Part shown: piece by piece, positions 1 through 6,745 of the stretch
Layout: each line of letters starts with the position of its first letter
Numbering within the stretch: position 1 is the first letter of the stretch
Origin: an uncultured Eubacteriales bacterium
Lineage (GTDB): Bacteria > Bacillota > Clostridia > Oscillospirales > CAG-272
DNA length: 24,004 bases
Assembly (NCBI GenBank): GCA_934503195.1
Contig: CAKSVM010000048.1
Coordinates: 1 to 24,004 of the forward strand
Direction of reading: 5' to 3'
The notes under the pieces: model-generated
Told to the model about the DNA's origin: nothing
Databases searched by the model: none
What the model saw: the letters and a program-made list of their open reading frames with translations, nothing else
Position numbers and translations under genes: made by a program

Positions 1-36
1 CGAGGCCGGCGCATACGCGCCGGCCTCGCTTGTTTT
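1..36 (+). terminator. Strong intrinsic terminator at the window edge
   Basis: Positions 1-12 (CGAGGCCGGCGC) pair perfectly with 17-28 around a 4-base loop, and a T-rich tail (CTTGTTTT) follows at 29-36. This reads as a rho-independent terminator for a plus-strand gene left of the window. The same hairpin could also stop the minus-strand kinase-epimerase transcript that ends at 116, but the bases that would form its U-tract on that strand lie outside the window. Confidence 0.8.
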
Positions 37-52
37 GACTCGCGCGAAACCA

Positions 53-141
53 GATTTCAGATGAGACTGTCAAGCGTCCTCGGGACGAGCTTCGTGACTC
101 TACCGAACCCCGATTTCAAATGAGGCTGTCAAGTATCTTCT
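53..141 (-). repeat. Tandem duplication of the 3' end of the kinase-epimerase gene
   Basis: Two diverged copies of the same stretch (about 53-82 and 112-141) both encode, on the minus strand, the ending LDSLI followed by a stop and then similar downstream bases. In the outer copy the bases before this ending (68-93) are identical over 26 bp to an internal part of the gene (319-344, encoding KLVPRTLD). The outer copy therefore reads as KLVPRT joined to LDSLI-stop, as if most of a second epimerase copy had been deleted between two similar CTTGACA sequences. It has no start and is probably not expressed. Confidence 0.7.
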
Positions 142-1711
142 CCGCGGCCGACGAAACCGTCTCCTTGTCCGAGAAAAGACTCGACGTGCCGACGACGAAG
201 GTATCGGCTCCGGCGGCGAACATCTTCGGAATGTTCTCAAAGCTGCAATTTCCGTCGACCTCGATCGAGACGGCCTGTCTTCCGCTCTCGTCGAGGAGTC
301 TGCGCAGTTTTGAAACCTTGTCAAGCGTCCTCGGGACGAGCTTCTGCCCGGCGAATCCCGGGTTGACGGTCATCACGAGCACCATGTCAATGTCGTCAAG
401 AATCTCCTCAATCGCGGAGATCGGCGTCGCCGGGTTTATCGCGACAGAGGCGAGCGCACCCTTTGATTTCACGAGCGAGAGAACCCGCTGAAGATGTACG
501 GTGCTTTCGGCGTGGATCGAGATTATGTCGCCCTCGCGGATTTCAAGCCGCTCGACGATCGTCTCGGGCTTTTCGCACATGATGTGGTAGTCGAACGGGA
601 GACTTGTCCCGCGGTGAATCTTGTTGTAGAACTCGGGCGGGAGCATCAGATTCGGGACGAAATGATTGTCCATGACGTCGCAGTGAATCAGCGTCCGGCA
701 GGGTGGATTCAGCTCGGCAAAGCGCGAGGTCGATTTCTCGATTTCGGAAAGCTGACGGCCGAGGTCAAGGAAGTCTCCGCACATTATCGACGCCGAAAGT
801 CTCGCGCCGCGCTTCTTTGACTGACTTCCCGGGAACGCCGAGCCGATCATCGCGGCTCCGTAGAGCGGGGAATCCGCGCCGAACTTCGAAAGCCCGATCT
901 TCCGCGGTTTTCCGGCCGAATAGGCGTGCTTTTCTATGTAGCGTATCAGTGGATCGGTGATTATCCTCCGCTCTGAGAGTCCGCCGCTCAGTAAAAGCAC
1001 GTCCGGGTCGAGAAGATTCACCGTGCCGACGAGCGTTCTTCCGAGAATTTCCACGGCGTCCGCGATAATTCCGGCCGCCTTTTCGTCTCCGCTTTCGGCC
1101 GCGTCGATAAGCTCCCTCGCGCCGTCAAAGCCGTTTTCGCGGGCGGTGAGGTCGAGTCCGATTCCGGCGGCGTATTTCTCGGTGCATCCGGTTTTTCCGC
1201 ATCCGCAGGGCCTTTTCGCGCTGGCACCGGGAAGTGTTGGGCAGGGGATGTGGCCGAGTTCCCCGGCGGCTCCCGACGCGCCCGTTACGATCTTTCCGTC
1301 CATGACGATCCCGGTCCCGATTCCGGTTCCGAGCGTCACGCAGATCAGAGTCTTCGTGCCGGCTCCCGCTCCGAGTGTATATTCGCCCCACGCTGCGGCG
1401 CGTGAGTCCTGAACGGCGAGAGTCGGTATCCCGAGCCGTTTTCCGACCCTTTCAGGGAGATCCTCGGTCACCGCCGCGTTCGGAACCTTGATTATCCGCC
1501 GTCCGTCGCCGCTGACTGTTCCCGGAATTCCGATCCCGCAGAAATCGGGCCGTCCGTGCTTTTCGGAAAAATGGTCGGCCGCGCTTTTTATAAAATCCTC
1601 AATTGACGCGACGTCGGCGGTTCTCACCGTGAGCTTTTCGAGAAGTTTTCCCGAGTTGTCAAAAATTCCGGCGTTTATCTTCGTTCCGCCGATATCGATT
1701 CCGAGTTTCAT
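116..1711 (-). CDS. Fused ROK sugar kinase / ribulose(allulose)-phosphate 3-epimerase
   Basis: A 531-residue two-domain cytosolic enzyme. Residues 1-295 are a ROK kinase: phosphate-binding DIGGT at 6-10, catalytic Asp102 in VQDSRAAAWGE, the ATP-site run TLGTGIGTG, and the ROK zinc site GELGH (His154) plus Cys169, Cys171 and Cys176. A short linker (about 296-304, GSQSKKRGA) leads to an (alpha/beta)8 epimerase at 305-531. All four expected metal ligands are present: His343 and Asp345 in HCDVMD, His376 in DYHIMC and Asp486 in EVDGN. The phosphate-binding motif GTSSLF is also there. With RpiB next door the set matches allose kinase (AlsK) plus allulose-6-phosphate 3-epimerase (AlsE). The alternative is a glucokinase or ManNAc-type kinase fused to ribulose-5-phosphate epimerase. 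The residues after the catalytic Asp (SR instead of the usual AN) leave the sugar uncertain. ATG start; the GGAGGG ribosome-binding site lies about 11 bases upstream, which is long. Confidence 0.9.
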   Translation of the reverse strand: MKLGIDIGGTKINAGIFDNSGKLLEKLTVRTADVASIEDFIKSAADHFSEKHGRPDFCGIGIPGTVSGDGRRIIKVPNAAVTEDLPERVGKRLGIPTLAVQDSRAAAWGEYTLGAGAGTKTLICVTLGTGIGTGIVMDGKIVTGASGAAGELGHIPCPTLPGASAKRPCGCGKTGCTEKYAAGIGLDLTARENGFDGARELIDAAESGDEKAAGIIADAVEILGRTLVGTVNLLDPDVLLLSGGLSERRIITDPLIRYIEKHAYSAGKPRKIGLSKFGADSPLYGAAMIGSAFPGSQSKKRGARLSASIMCGDFLDLGRQLSEIEKSTSRFAELNPPCRTLIHCDVMDNHFVPNLMLPPEFYNKIHRGTSLPFDYHIMCEKPETIVERLEIREGDIISIHAESTVHLQRVLSLVKSKGALASVAINPATPISAIEEILDDIDMVLVMTVNPGFAGQKLVPRTLDKVSKLRRLLDESGRQAVSIEVDGNCSFENIPKMFAAGADTFVVGTSSLFSDKETVSSAAEKILDSLI

Positions 1712-1763
1712 TTGATTTAGTTCCCTCCGCTTGATATGAGTGGCCTTGCGCTTTTACGCTTTT

Positions 1764-1792
1764 ATTATATCACAACCGCGCCGGAATGTCAA
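1764..1792 (-). promoter_or_regulatory. Sigma-A promoter of the kinase-epimerase gene
   Basis: On the minus strand TTGACA (1787-1792) and TATAAT (1764-1769) are separated by exactly 17 bases, with a TGn extended -10. Transcription should start near 1757, about 45 bases before the ATG. The fusion gene can thus be made independently of the upstream rpiB and dehydrogenase transcript. Confidence 0.85.
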
Positions 1793-1811
1793 GCGCGTTA
1801 TGCGGCTGCGT

Positions 1812-2255
1812 TCACCCCTCGCGCTCGGCTTCGGCGATCATGTCGACCCGACGCTGATGCCGTCCGCCTTCGTATCCGGCTTCGAGAAACGCGTCGCAGA
1901 TCTCCTCGGCCGTCGCTTCACCGATCACCCTCGCGCCGAAGCAGAGAATGTTCGCGTCGTTGTGCTGTCTCGCCATTTTCGCCGAATAGGCTTCGGAACA
2001 GCAGACCGCGCGGATTCCATGACGCTTGTTCGCCGCGATTGACATCCCGACTCCGGTTCCGCAGATCAGAATCCCGATGTCGGCGCGCTTTTTCGTGACC
2101 GCCTCGGCGCACTTCTTCGCGAATACCGGATAGTCGGTGCGCTCGGACGAATCCGTGCCGAGATCCTCGACCTCATATCCCTTTTCGCGCAGATATCCGG
2201 CGATGTGGAGCTTAAGCCCGACCGCGGTATGGTCGCTCGCTATTGCGATCCTCAA
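1812..2255 (-). CDS. rpiB: RpiB-family sugar-phosphate isomerase (ribose-5-P / allose-6-P)
   Basis: A 147-residue RpiB/LacAB-family aldose-ketose isomerase. It starts MRIAIASDHTA, has the catalytic Cys in ILICGTGVGMSI and the conserved His in ARQHNDANIL, and is of usual family length. RpiB interconverts ribose-5-P and ribulose-5-P, and in allose users it converts allose-6-P to allulose-6-P, which the epimerase next door could accept. The start codon is TTG (2253-2255). It is chosen because GAGGAGGG lies 6 bases upstream, while the nearby ATG runs straight into a stop. Only 12 bases separate it from the dehydrogenase stop, so the two are very likely co-transcribed. The family call is firm; the physiological sugar is not settled by sequence. 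Confidence 0.93.
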   Translation of the reverse strand: MRIAIASDHTAVGLKLHIAGYLREKGYEVEDLGTDSSERTDYPVFAKKCAEAVTKKRADIGILICGTGVGMSIAANKRHGIRAVCCSEAYSAKMARQHNDANILCFGARVIGEATAEEICDAFLEAGYEGGRHQRRVDMIAEAEREG

Positions 2256-2267
2256 TTCATTCCCTCC

Positions 2268-3230
2268 TCAGATTATGTAAGGTTCGAAATCATCCGGACT
2301 CCAGTCGACCAGCGATTTGAGCCACTTTCCGAACTTTATCGGCTCCTCGGCGTGCGCCTCGTCAAAGCGGGAGATCGGGTATATCTTGGTCGGAACCTTA
2401 GCGAAGCTCCATTTGCCGCTGTCAAGCAGCTTTATCGCCGTGTCACAGCAGTCGTGCAGGAGATCCATCTCGCGCGGGTGAGTCGAGAGCATATCGATCG
2501 CCTTGACATTGAGCTGCTGAACGTCGACGAGCCGCTTGCCCCCTGTGTGATACGCGCCGACCGCGAGCTGTCCGCACATCGCGGTCATGTTTATCGAAAG
2601 GTCGAGCGAATCGGCCGTCTCGCCCCATTCCATGACGAGTCTGAATCCGCCGCGGGTGATGTCCCTTCCGGTGCGGTAACTTTCCGGAAGCTCCTCGGGG
2701 AGATATGTCTCGTCCGCGCCGTAGAGCTTAGCGTTTTCGAGCGATTCCCCGCGGATATCGACCGCGACGACATACGCGCCGCGCATTTTGAGAAGCGAGA
2801 TCGCGCCGCATCCCATGTATCCGCATCCGACTACCGCGACCCGCGCGCCGATGATCGGAATTTTCACCTTGCTGACCGCGCTGATGAGGCAGGCGAGCGG
2901 TTCGAGAACGGCTTCCTCGTCGGTTATCGAGTCGGGGAGTCTGAACGCGTCCTTTTCGTTTGCGAGGACGTATTCGGCGGATCCCGAAAAGAGTCCGCTG
3001 ACCCGGTCTCCGACTTTGAGATTTTTAACGCTCTTTCCGACCTCGGCGACGACGCCGATCGGCTCGTGACCGAAGGTCTGTCCCTCCTTCGCGGTCGACC
3101 ACGCGTAGTGTTCGGACATACAGACTCCGCAGTATTTAAGCTTCACGAGAACCTGATTTTCGCCGCATACCGGCTTTTCGACCTCGATGAGCTTTGACTT
3201 TTCCGGACCTTCCATGTATAGCTTCCTCAT
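2268..3230 (-). CDS. Zinc-dependent alcohol/polyol dehydrogenase (MDR family)
   Basis: A 320-residue medium-chain dehydrogenase. Catalytic-zinc features are present: Cys in KYCGVCMSEHYAW and the pair GHEPIGVV. A Rossmann NAD-binding motif follows (VVGCGYMGCG), with Asp in AVDIR suggesting NAD rather than NADP. The four-Cys structural zinc lobe of classical sorbitol or threonine dehydrogenases is absent, and the protein is shorter than those (about 345). The reading frame is open up to 3419, but the ATG at 3230 (MRKLYMEG) is chosen: conserved sequence begins there, AAGG lies about 9 bases upstream, and the promoter at 3279-3307 is inside the longer frame. First gene of the unit with rpiB. The substrate is unknown; a sugar, polyol or keto-sugar step feeding the isomerase and epimerase is inference. 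Confidence 0.85.
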   Translation of the reverse strand: MRKLYMEGPEKSKLIEVEKPVCGENQVLVKLKYCGVCMSEHYAWSTAKEGQTFGHEPIGVVAEVGKSVKNLKVGDRVSGLFSGSAEYVLANEKDAFRLPDSITDEEAVLEPLACLISAVSKVKIPIIGARVAVVGCGYMGCGAISLLKMRGAYVVAVDIRGESLENAKLYGADETYLPEELPESYRTGRDITRGGFRLVMEWGETADSLDLSINMTAMCGQLAVGAYHTGGKRLVDVQQLNVKAIDMLSTHPREMDLLHDCCDTAIKLLDSGKWSFAKVPTKIYPISRFDEAHAEEPIKFGKWLKSLVDWSPDDFEPYII

Positions 3231-3278
3231 TGTGATTACCTTGCCTTTCGTTTGTGTGTTACGGATTTCCGCAACGAT

Positions 3279-3307
3279 ATTGTACCATGAACCGCGCTTT
3301 ATGTAAA
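3279..3307 (-). promoter_or_regulatory. Promoter of the dehydrogenase-rpiB unit
   Basis: Minus strand: TTTACA (3302-3307), a 17-base spacer, then TACAAT (3279-3284). The start site should be near 3272, about 40 bases ahead of the ATG at 3230. It is back-to-back with the regulator promoter. The 51 bases between the two -35 boxes (3308-3358) are the likely operator region for the divergent AraC protein, but no clear repeat was found there. Confidence 0.75.
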
Positions 3308-3358
3308 TGGAGATTCGCGACTTAAAACTGCGTAATCCAGACATTTTACGAAAAAAGG

Positions 3359-3387
3359 TTGACAATGGGGGACTTTTCTGATAGAAT
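3359..3387 (+). promoter_or_regulatory. Promoter of the AraC-type regulator
   Basis: TTGACA (3359-3364), a 17-base spacer and TAGAAT (3382-3387) predict a start near 3394. That falls on the first possible ATG of the reading frame. This argues for the later ATG at 3409, which has GGAGGGG (3396-3402) at a 6-base spacing. Confidence 0.8.
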
Positions 3388-3408
3388 AAAGCTATGGAGG
3401 GGATGAAT

Positions 3409-4146
3409 ATGTCAGTCATCGGCTCGGGACAGTCCGCGCTTCCGATTCCCGGCGTTCCGCTTCACAGCCACGGCCACTGGGAGATTATTTATATCACGGG
3501 CGGGCCGCATAAAACGCGGCTCGGCGACAAAGTCATCACGATCGACGCGGGGGACGTCATGGTCGTTCCGCCCGGCGTTTTGCATAACGGCGAACCGGAG
3601 ATTCCCGACAATCTGCCGTTTACCGACATTTTCATAAAGATGGACGGACTTGGATACGACAGCGAGTTCATCGTCCACGACTGGGACGGGTGTGTCGAGC
3701 CGCTTATGCGGATGATTTCAGGTGTGGAGTCGGTGAAGGATGCGGGCTGGCAGATGATCGCCGACAGCCTTGCCGCGAGCATTCTGCTTTTCATCGACAA
3801 GTACCAGAGGCGTGTCTGGCGGTACGGATTCGTGGCGGAGTTCCGGAATTATCTCTGCGAAAATCTCTCCGACTCGGGGCTTGACATTGCCGAAAGCATA
3901 CGGAAGACCGGGTACAATCCCGACTATTTCAGACGCTGCTTTGTCGCGGAGCTTGGACTTACTCCGCTTGTGTACTTAACAAAGCTCCGGATCGATAAGG
4001 CGAAGACCCTGCTTTCGCAGACCTGTCTTCCGGTATGCGAGATATCGACTCAGTGCGGCTTTGGCGACAGCTTCTGGTTTTCAAAACGCTTCAGACAGCT
4101 GACCGGAATGACCCCGCGACGCTACCGCGCGGAGAATCTGTCGTAA
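3409..4146 (+). CDS. AraC-family transcriptional regulator with cupin sensor domain
   Basis: A 245-residue regulator. The N-terminal half is a cupin/AraC-type ligand-binding domain: HSHGHWEIIYI near residues 19-29, then GDVMVVPPGVLHNGEPE. The C-terminal half carries two helix-turn-helix units: LDIAESIRKTGYNPDYFRRC, then VCEISTQCGFGDSFWFSKRF ending in the family signature LTGMTPRRYR. The ATG at 3409 is chosen over 3394 and 3403 because of ribosome-binding-site spacing and the predicted transcription start. It is divergent from the dehydrogenase-rpiB unit, the usual arrangement for an AraC protein controlling a sugar pathway. That it senses a sugar and controls these genes is inference. Confidence 0.92.
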   Translation: MSVIGSGQSALPIPGVPLHSHGHWEIIYITGGPHKTRLGDKVITIDAGDVMVVPPGVLHNGEPEIPDNLPFTDIFIKMDGLGYDSEFIVHDWDGCVEPLMRMISGVESVKDAGWQMIADSLAASILLFIDKYQRRVWRYGFVAEFRNYLCENLSDSGLDIAESIRKTGYNPDYFRRCFVAELGLTPLVYLTKLRIDKAKTLLSQTCLPVCEISTQCGFGDSFWFSKRFRQLTGMTPRRYRAENLS

Positions 4147-4179
4147 CGCTTCCTTTCCGGAACCCGGAGGCGGGAGCGA

Positions 4180-4208
4180 TTGATTTATTCACATTTTTCT
4201 GGTATGCT
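4180..4208 (+). promoter_or_regulatory. Extended -10 promoter of the small membrane protein gene
   Basis: TTGATT (4180-4185), 17 bases, then TATGCT (4203-4208) with TGG directly before it. A start near 4214 leaves a 30-base leader containing GGAGGAG (4232-4238), 5 bases before the GTG at 4244. Promoter and ribosome-binding site agree on that GTG start. Confidence 0.7.
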
Positions 4209-4243
4209 GGATATCGGATTCAACCGCGGTCGGAGGAGTACTC

Positions 4244-4888
4244 GTGGCTGCCGGGGACTGGCTTCTCGGCTGCATTCCCATTGAGGGGACAGACACGGGA
4301 ATGTTTGACAGAGCATGTTATCTGTCCGGCGGATACGGTCTATGGCGGCCCGTGCTTATCGTCGGAATGGGAGCGGTCGGGTGTTTTCTCTATTACTTCA
4401 TGGTAAAGGCACTGAACGCAGACATCGACTCAAAGTACAGAAAAACGAAATACGTCCATTTCCTGTGCGGTATCTTTATTGTCGTGTCCGCGCTGGCAAT
4501 CCACCTCTGGTCGGCGACCTTGGCTTGGTTCGCCTCATATCTGGGCCCGCGCGTCGGAGCTGAAGCCGCCCTCACGGCGGTTACGGCCTATCAGGACGAT
4601 ATGCTGATGGCACTTCTCCCGCTGTATATTCCGATGGTGCTGTTCATCGCGATTCATTTCGCGACGCTTATTTCCGGGAAAATCCGATATCCGGTATGGA
4701 TGCTCGCTTTTCATCCGATGATCCTGAATATTCTGCTCGTTGTGATTCCGGATATTGCGCAGGCAATGGGAGTTCCCGCGGCGACGTGGATGTCGGTCAT
4801 GAGTCAGAGCAGCACTAACAGCTCGATTGTAATCTGGTGCGCGGCGGCCGCGGTATATGAGAAAACGCGGCATTCCGGGAAGGCCTGA
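4244..4888 (+). CDS. Multi-pass membrane protein, DUF6796-like
   Basis: A 214-residue hydrophobic protein with about five or six membrane spans (for example WRPVLIVGMGAVGCFLYYFM, FLCGIFIVVSALAIHL, ALLPLYIPMVLFIAI, ILNILLVVIPDI). The opening AAGDWLLG and the overall span pattern resemble the DUF6796 family of uncharacterised clostridial membrane proteins; this is recalled, not searched. GTG start with GGAGGAG 5 bases upstream. The first span looks cut short. The same frame is open back to 4184 (GGVLVAAGDWLLG) with no good start codon, so an N-terminal truncation or frameshift is possible. Monocistronic, with its own promoter and terminator. Function unknown. Confidence 0.75.
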   Translation: MAAGDWLLGCIPIEGTDTGMFDRACYLSGGYGLWRPVLIVGMGAVGCFLYYFMVKALNADIDSKYRKTKYVHFLCGIFIVVSALAIHLWSATLAWFASYLGPRVGAEAALTAVTAYQDDMLMALLPLYIPMVLFIAIHFATLISGKIRYPVWMLAFHPMILNILLVVIPDIAQAMGVPAATWMSVMSQSSTNSSIVIWCAAAAVYEKTRHSGKA

Positions 4889-4912
4889 CGAAATTCGCTG
4901 TAAAAACGAAAA

Positions 4913-4956
4913 AAGCCTGTGATCCCTGATTATAATGGCGGCGCGGGCTTATTTTT
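4913..4956 (+). terminator. Intrinsic terminator after the membrane protein gene
   Basis: AAGCCTGTG (4913-4921) pairs with CGCGGGCTT (4942-4950), 9 pairs including two G-U, around a 20-base loop. ATTTTTG follows. It sits 24 bases after the stop at 4888. Confidence 0.65.
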
Positions 4957-5023
4957 GATTTACGGCTTCCGGCGCGGTCAAGCTTTGCGGAGAGGAAGAA
5001 CCGCCTTTTAACCGCCCGCAGGG

Positions 5024-5056
5024 TGAAAGAAAACGGTGTGACCGAGGCCGCACCGT
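5024..5056 (-). terminator. Intrinsic terminator of the zinc-ribbon protein gene
   Basis: Read on the minus strand, ACGGTG (5056-5051) and CACCGT (5038-5033) form a short hairpin followed by the T-rich run TTTCTTTC. It lies about 55 bases after the stop at 5112. The rest of 4957-5111 holds short GC-rich inverted repeats but no gene. Confidence 0.5.
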
Positions 5057-5111
5057 AAACTTTTCTGATTCTGTTTTTCTGCCGCCCGGAATTTCACGGC
5101 GGCCGATGGTT

Positions 5112-5654
5112 TTACTTTATGATGTTGAAGTTTCCGACGATGGGAAGACGCTTAGCCTTTCCGGTGGCGGCGTTGACGATTCCGAGGATGCTGAACACGA
5201 AGAACGCGAGGTTCACGAGTCCGAAGAGCGCGGTGATGATTCTGGCTATGAATCCGAGTCCGATGAGCCCGAGTATCGCGTAAAGGATGGCTGAGACGAC
5301 ATTTGAGACTATAGCCCAGACGATCTCGGCGATCGCGAGGACGAGTCCCTGATTGACGTGGAATCTCGCGTAGGGCGACTTCGAGCCGATGAGCGGGATA
5401 AGTACGAGCCACGACAGATACGAGAGAACGGCCATGACCTTGTTGTCGTTTATGTCCTGAGAGGAGAAATCGGTGGTGTTGTCCTCGGTGTCGGTGAATT
5501 TCTTCACGGTGTCCTCGATGGTCTTTTGCGCGGATTCGGATCCGGTCTGAGTCGTTTCAGCAGTGTTGTCTTCTTCGGTCTGTTTTGCGCCGCAGGAAGT
5601 GCAGAATTTTGCTCCTTCGTCGATCTGCGCGCCGCAGTTTTTGCAGAATGTCAT
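5112..5654 (-). CDS. Zinc-ribbon membrane protein (DUF4870/Tic20-like)
   Basis: 180 residues. It begins with a zinc ribbon, MTFCKNCGAQIDEGAKFC followed by TSCGAK (two CxxC pairs, residues 4-22). An acidic, Ser/Thr-rich linker runs to about residue 65. A hydrophobic domain follows with about three spans (VMAVLSYLSWLVLIPLI, the AIAEIVWAIVSNVVSAILYAILG region, and LVNLAFFVFSILGIVNA). The motif SPYARFHVNQGLVL is typical of DUF4870/Tic20-like small membrane proteins of unknown function. The frame is open to 5738, but the ATG at 5654 has GGAGG 7 bases upstream and starts exactly at the zinc ribbon. Monocistronic, divergent from the pseudouridine synthase gene. Confidence 0.85.
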   Translation of the reverse strand: MTFCKNCGAQIDEGAKFCTSCGAKQTEEDNTAETTQTGSESAQKTIEDTVKKFTDTEDNTTDFSSQDINDNKVMAVLSYLSWLVLIPLIGSKSPYARFHVNQGLVLAIAEIVWAIVSNVVSAILYAILGLIGLGFIARIITALFGLVNLAFFVFSILGIVNAATGKAKRLPIVGNFNIIK

Positions 5655-5688
5655 AGCATAACCTCCATAAAAAAATATCTCACTTCGA

Positions 5689-5717
5689 ATTATACCATCA
5701 ATCGTAACTTTTGTCAA
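5689..5717 (-). promoter_or_regulatory. Perfect consensus promoter of the zinc-ribbon protein gene
   Basis: Minus strand: TTGACA (5712-5717), 17 bases, TATAAT (5689-5694) with TGG before it. Both hexamers match consensus exactly. The start should be near 5682, about 28 bases before the ATG, with GGAGG between. Confidence 0.88.
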
Positions 5718-5746
5718 GAGGAAATCGTAAAAAAACAAAAAAATAC

Positions 5747-5775
5747 TTGAAATCCGTCTTATATGGTGGTATAAT
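5747..5775 (+). promoter_or_regulatory. Promoter of the rluA-to-yycI gene run
   Basis: TTGAAA (5747-5752), 17 bases, TATAAT (5770-5775) with an extended TGG. A start near 5782 gives a 25-base leader with GGTGAGG before the ATG at 5807. No other promoter or terminator of similar quality was seen between here and 14199, so this may drive the whole cell-envelope run. Confidence 0.85.
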
Positions 5776-5806
5776 ATAAAAAGGGAACTTATACGGTGAG
5801 GTGCCG

Positions 5807-6745
5807 ATGAAGATAACGATAACCGATGAATATGGCGGCCGGACGATAAAGGACTGGCTCTATGAAAACGGCGTCTCGCGCGCCCTCATAACAAGACTCA
5901 AGAAGACCGTGGACGGAATCACATTGAACGGAGTCCACGCGACGGTGCGGAAAATTCTTACTCCGGGCGATATTCTCTCGCTCGACCTTTCGGATGAGCC
6001 GGGCGGAACGCTCGTGCCGACAAAGCTTCCGCTGAGGATACTCTTTGAGAACGACGATATGATCGCGCCCGACAAGCCGCCGCGTATGCCGACACATCCG
6101 TCGCACGGGCATTTTGAGGACACGCTGGCGAACGGACTCGCGTATATCTTTAAGGAACGCGGCGAGCCTTTCGTCTTCCGCGCGATAAACCGCCTTGACC
6201 GCGACACTTCGGGGATAGTTCTCGTCGCGAAGAGTCAGTACTCGGCTTCAAAGCTGACGACGCTCATGCGGTCGGGGAGGATTCACAAGACCTACACGGC
6301 GATTCTTAACGGAGTCCCCGAAAAGCTCAAAGGCGAAATCGACCGTCCGATACGCAGAGCCGAAAACTCGGTCATGCTCCGCGAGGTCTGCGATATCGAC
6401 GCGCCCGGCGCGAAATCCGCGCTCACGAGGTATGAGGTCATAGAGACCGGAATTCTCTTGTCGGCTGACGGATCGGAGGAAAGCGTCTCGGTCGTCAGGG
6501 CGGAGCCCGTGACCGGACGGACGCATCAGCTCCGCGTCCACTTCGCGTCGCTCGGAACGCCGATCATCGGCGACGGACTCTACGGCACGGCGGAAACCGT
6601 TCCGACTCCGGCCGACCTTATGTGCGACCGTCACGCGCTCCACGCGTCAAGACTCGTCATTGAGGGCGGCGGGACGATAACGATCGAGTCCCCGCTTCCC
6701 GGCGACATGAAGCGCGTGATTGACGCGATAAAAAGGAAACAATAA
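5807..6745 (+). CDS. RluA-family pseudouridine synthase
   Basis: 312 residues. The N-terminal S4-like RNA-binding domain (about 1-75) includes VSRALITRLKK and the segment ending LTPGDILSLDL. The catalytic domain holds the RluA signature INRLDRDTSG, with catalytic Asp131, and the later motifs GRIHKTYTA, GRTHQLRVHFA and GTPIIGDGLYG. Such enzymes isomerise uridine to pseudouridine in 23S rRNA or tRNA; which site is not readable here. The usual NKPAGMPTHP box is diverged to APDKPPRMPTHPS. The ATG at 5807 is preferred over GTG 5801 because GGTGAGG lies 5 bases upstream of it. Its stop overlaps the next start by one base (TAATG), pointing to coupled translation. Confidence 0.93.
   Translation: MKITITDEYGGRTIKDWLYENGVSRALITRLKKTVDGITLNGVHATVRKILTPGDILSLDLSDEPGGTLVPTKLPLRILFENDDMIAPDKPPRMPTHPSHGHFEDTLANGLAYIFKERGEPFVFRAINRLDRDTSGIVLVAKSQYSASKLTTLMRSGRIHKTYTAILNGVPEKLKGEIDRPIRRAENSVMLREVCDIDAPGAKSALTRYEVIETGILLSADGSEESVSVVRAEPVTGRTHQLRVHFASLGTPIIGDGLYGTAETVPTPADLMCDRHALHASRLVIEGGGTITIESPLPGDMKRVIDAIKRKQ

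Noticed and set aside
2205..3197. A 330-codon open frame on the plus strand opposite the dehydrogenase
   Set aside because: It lies antisense to a well-supported gene with clear motifs, has no family features, and results from GC-rich codon use on the other strand.
3394..3405. Earlier ATG codons for the AraC regulator
   Set aside because: ATG 3394 coincides with the predicted transcription start and ATG 3403 touches the ribosome-binding site; ATG 3409 has proper spacing.
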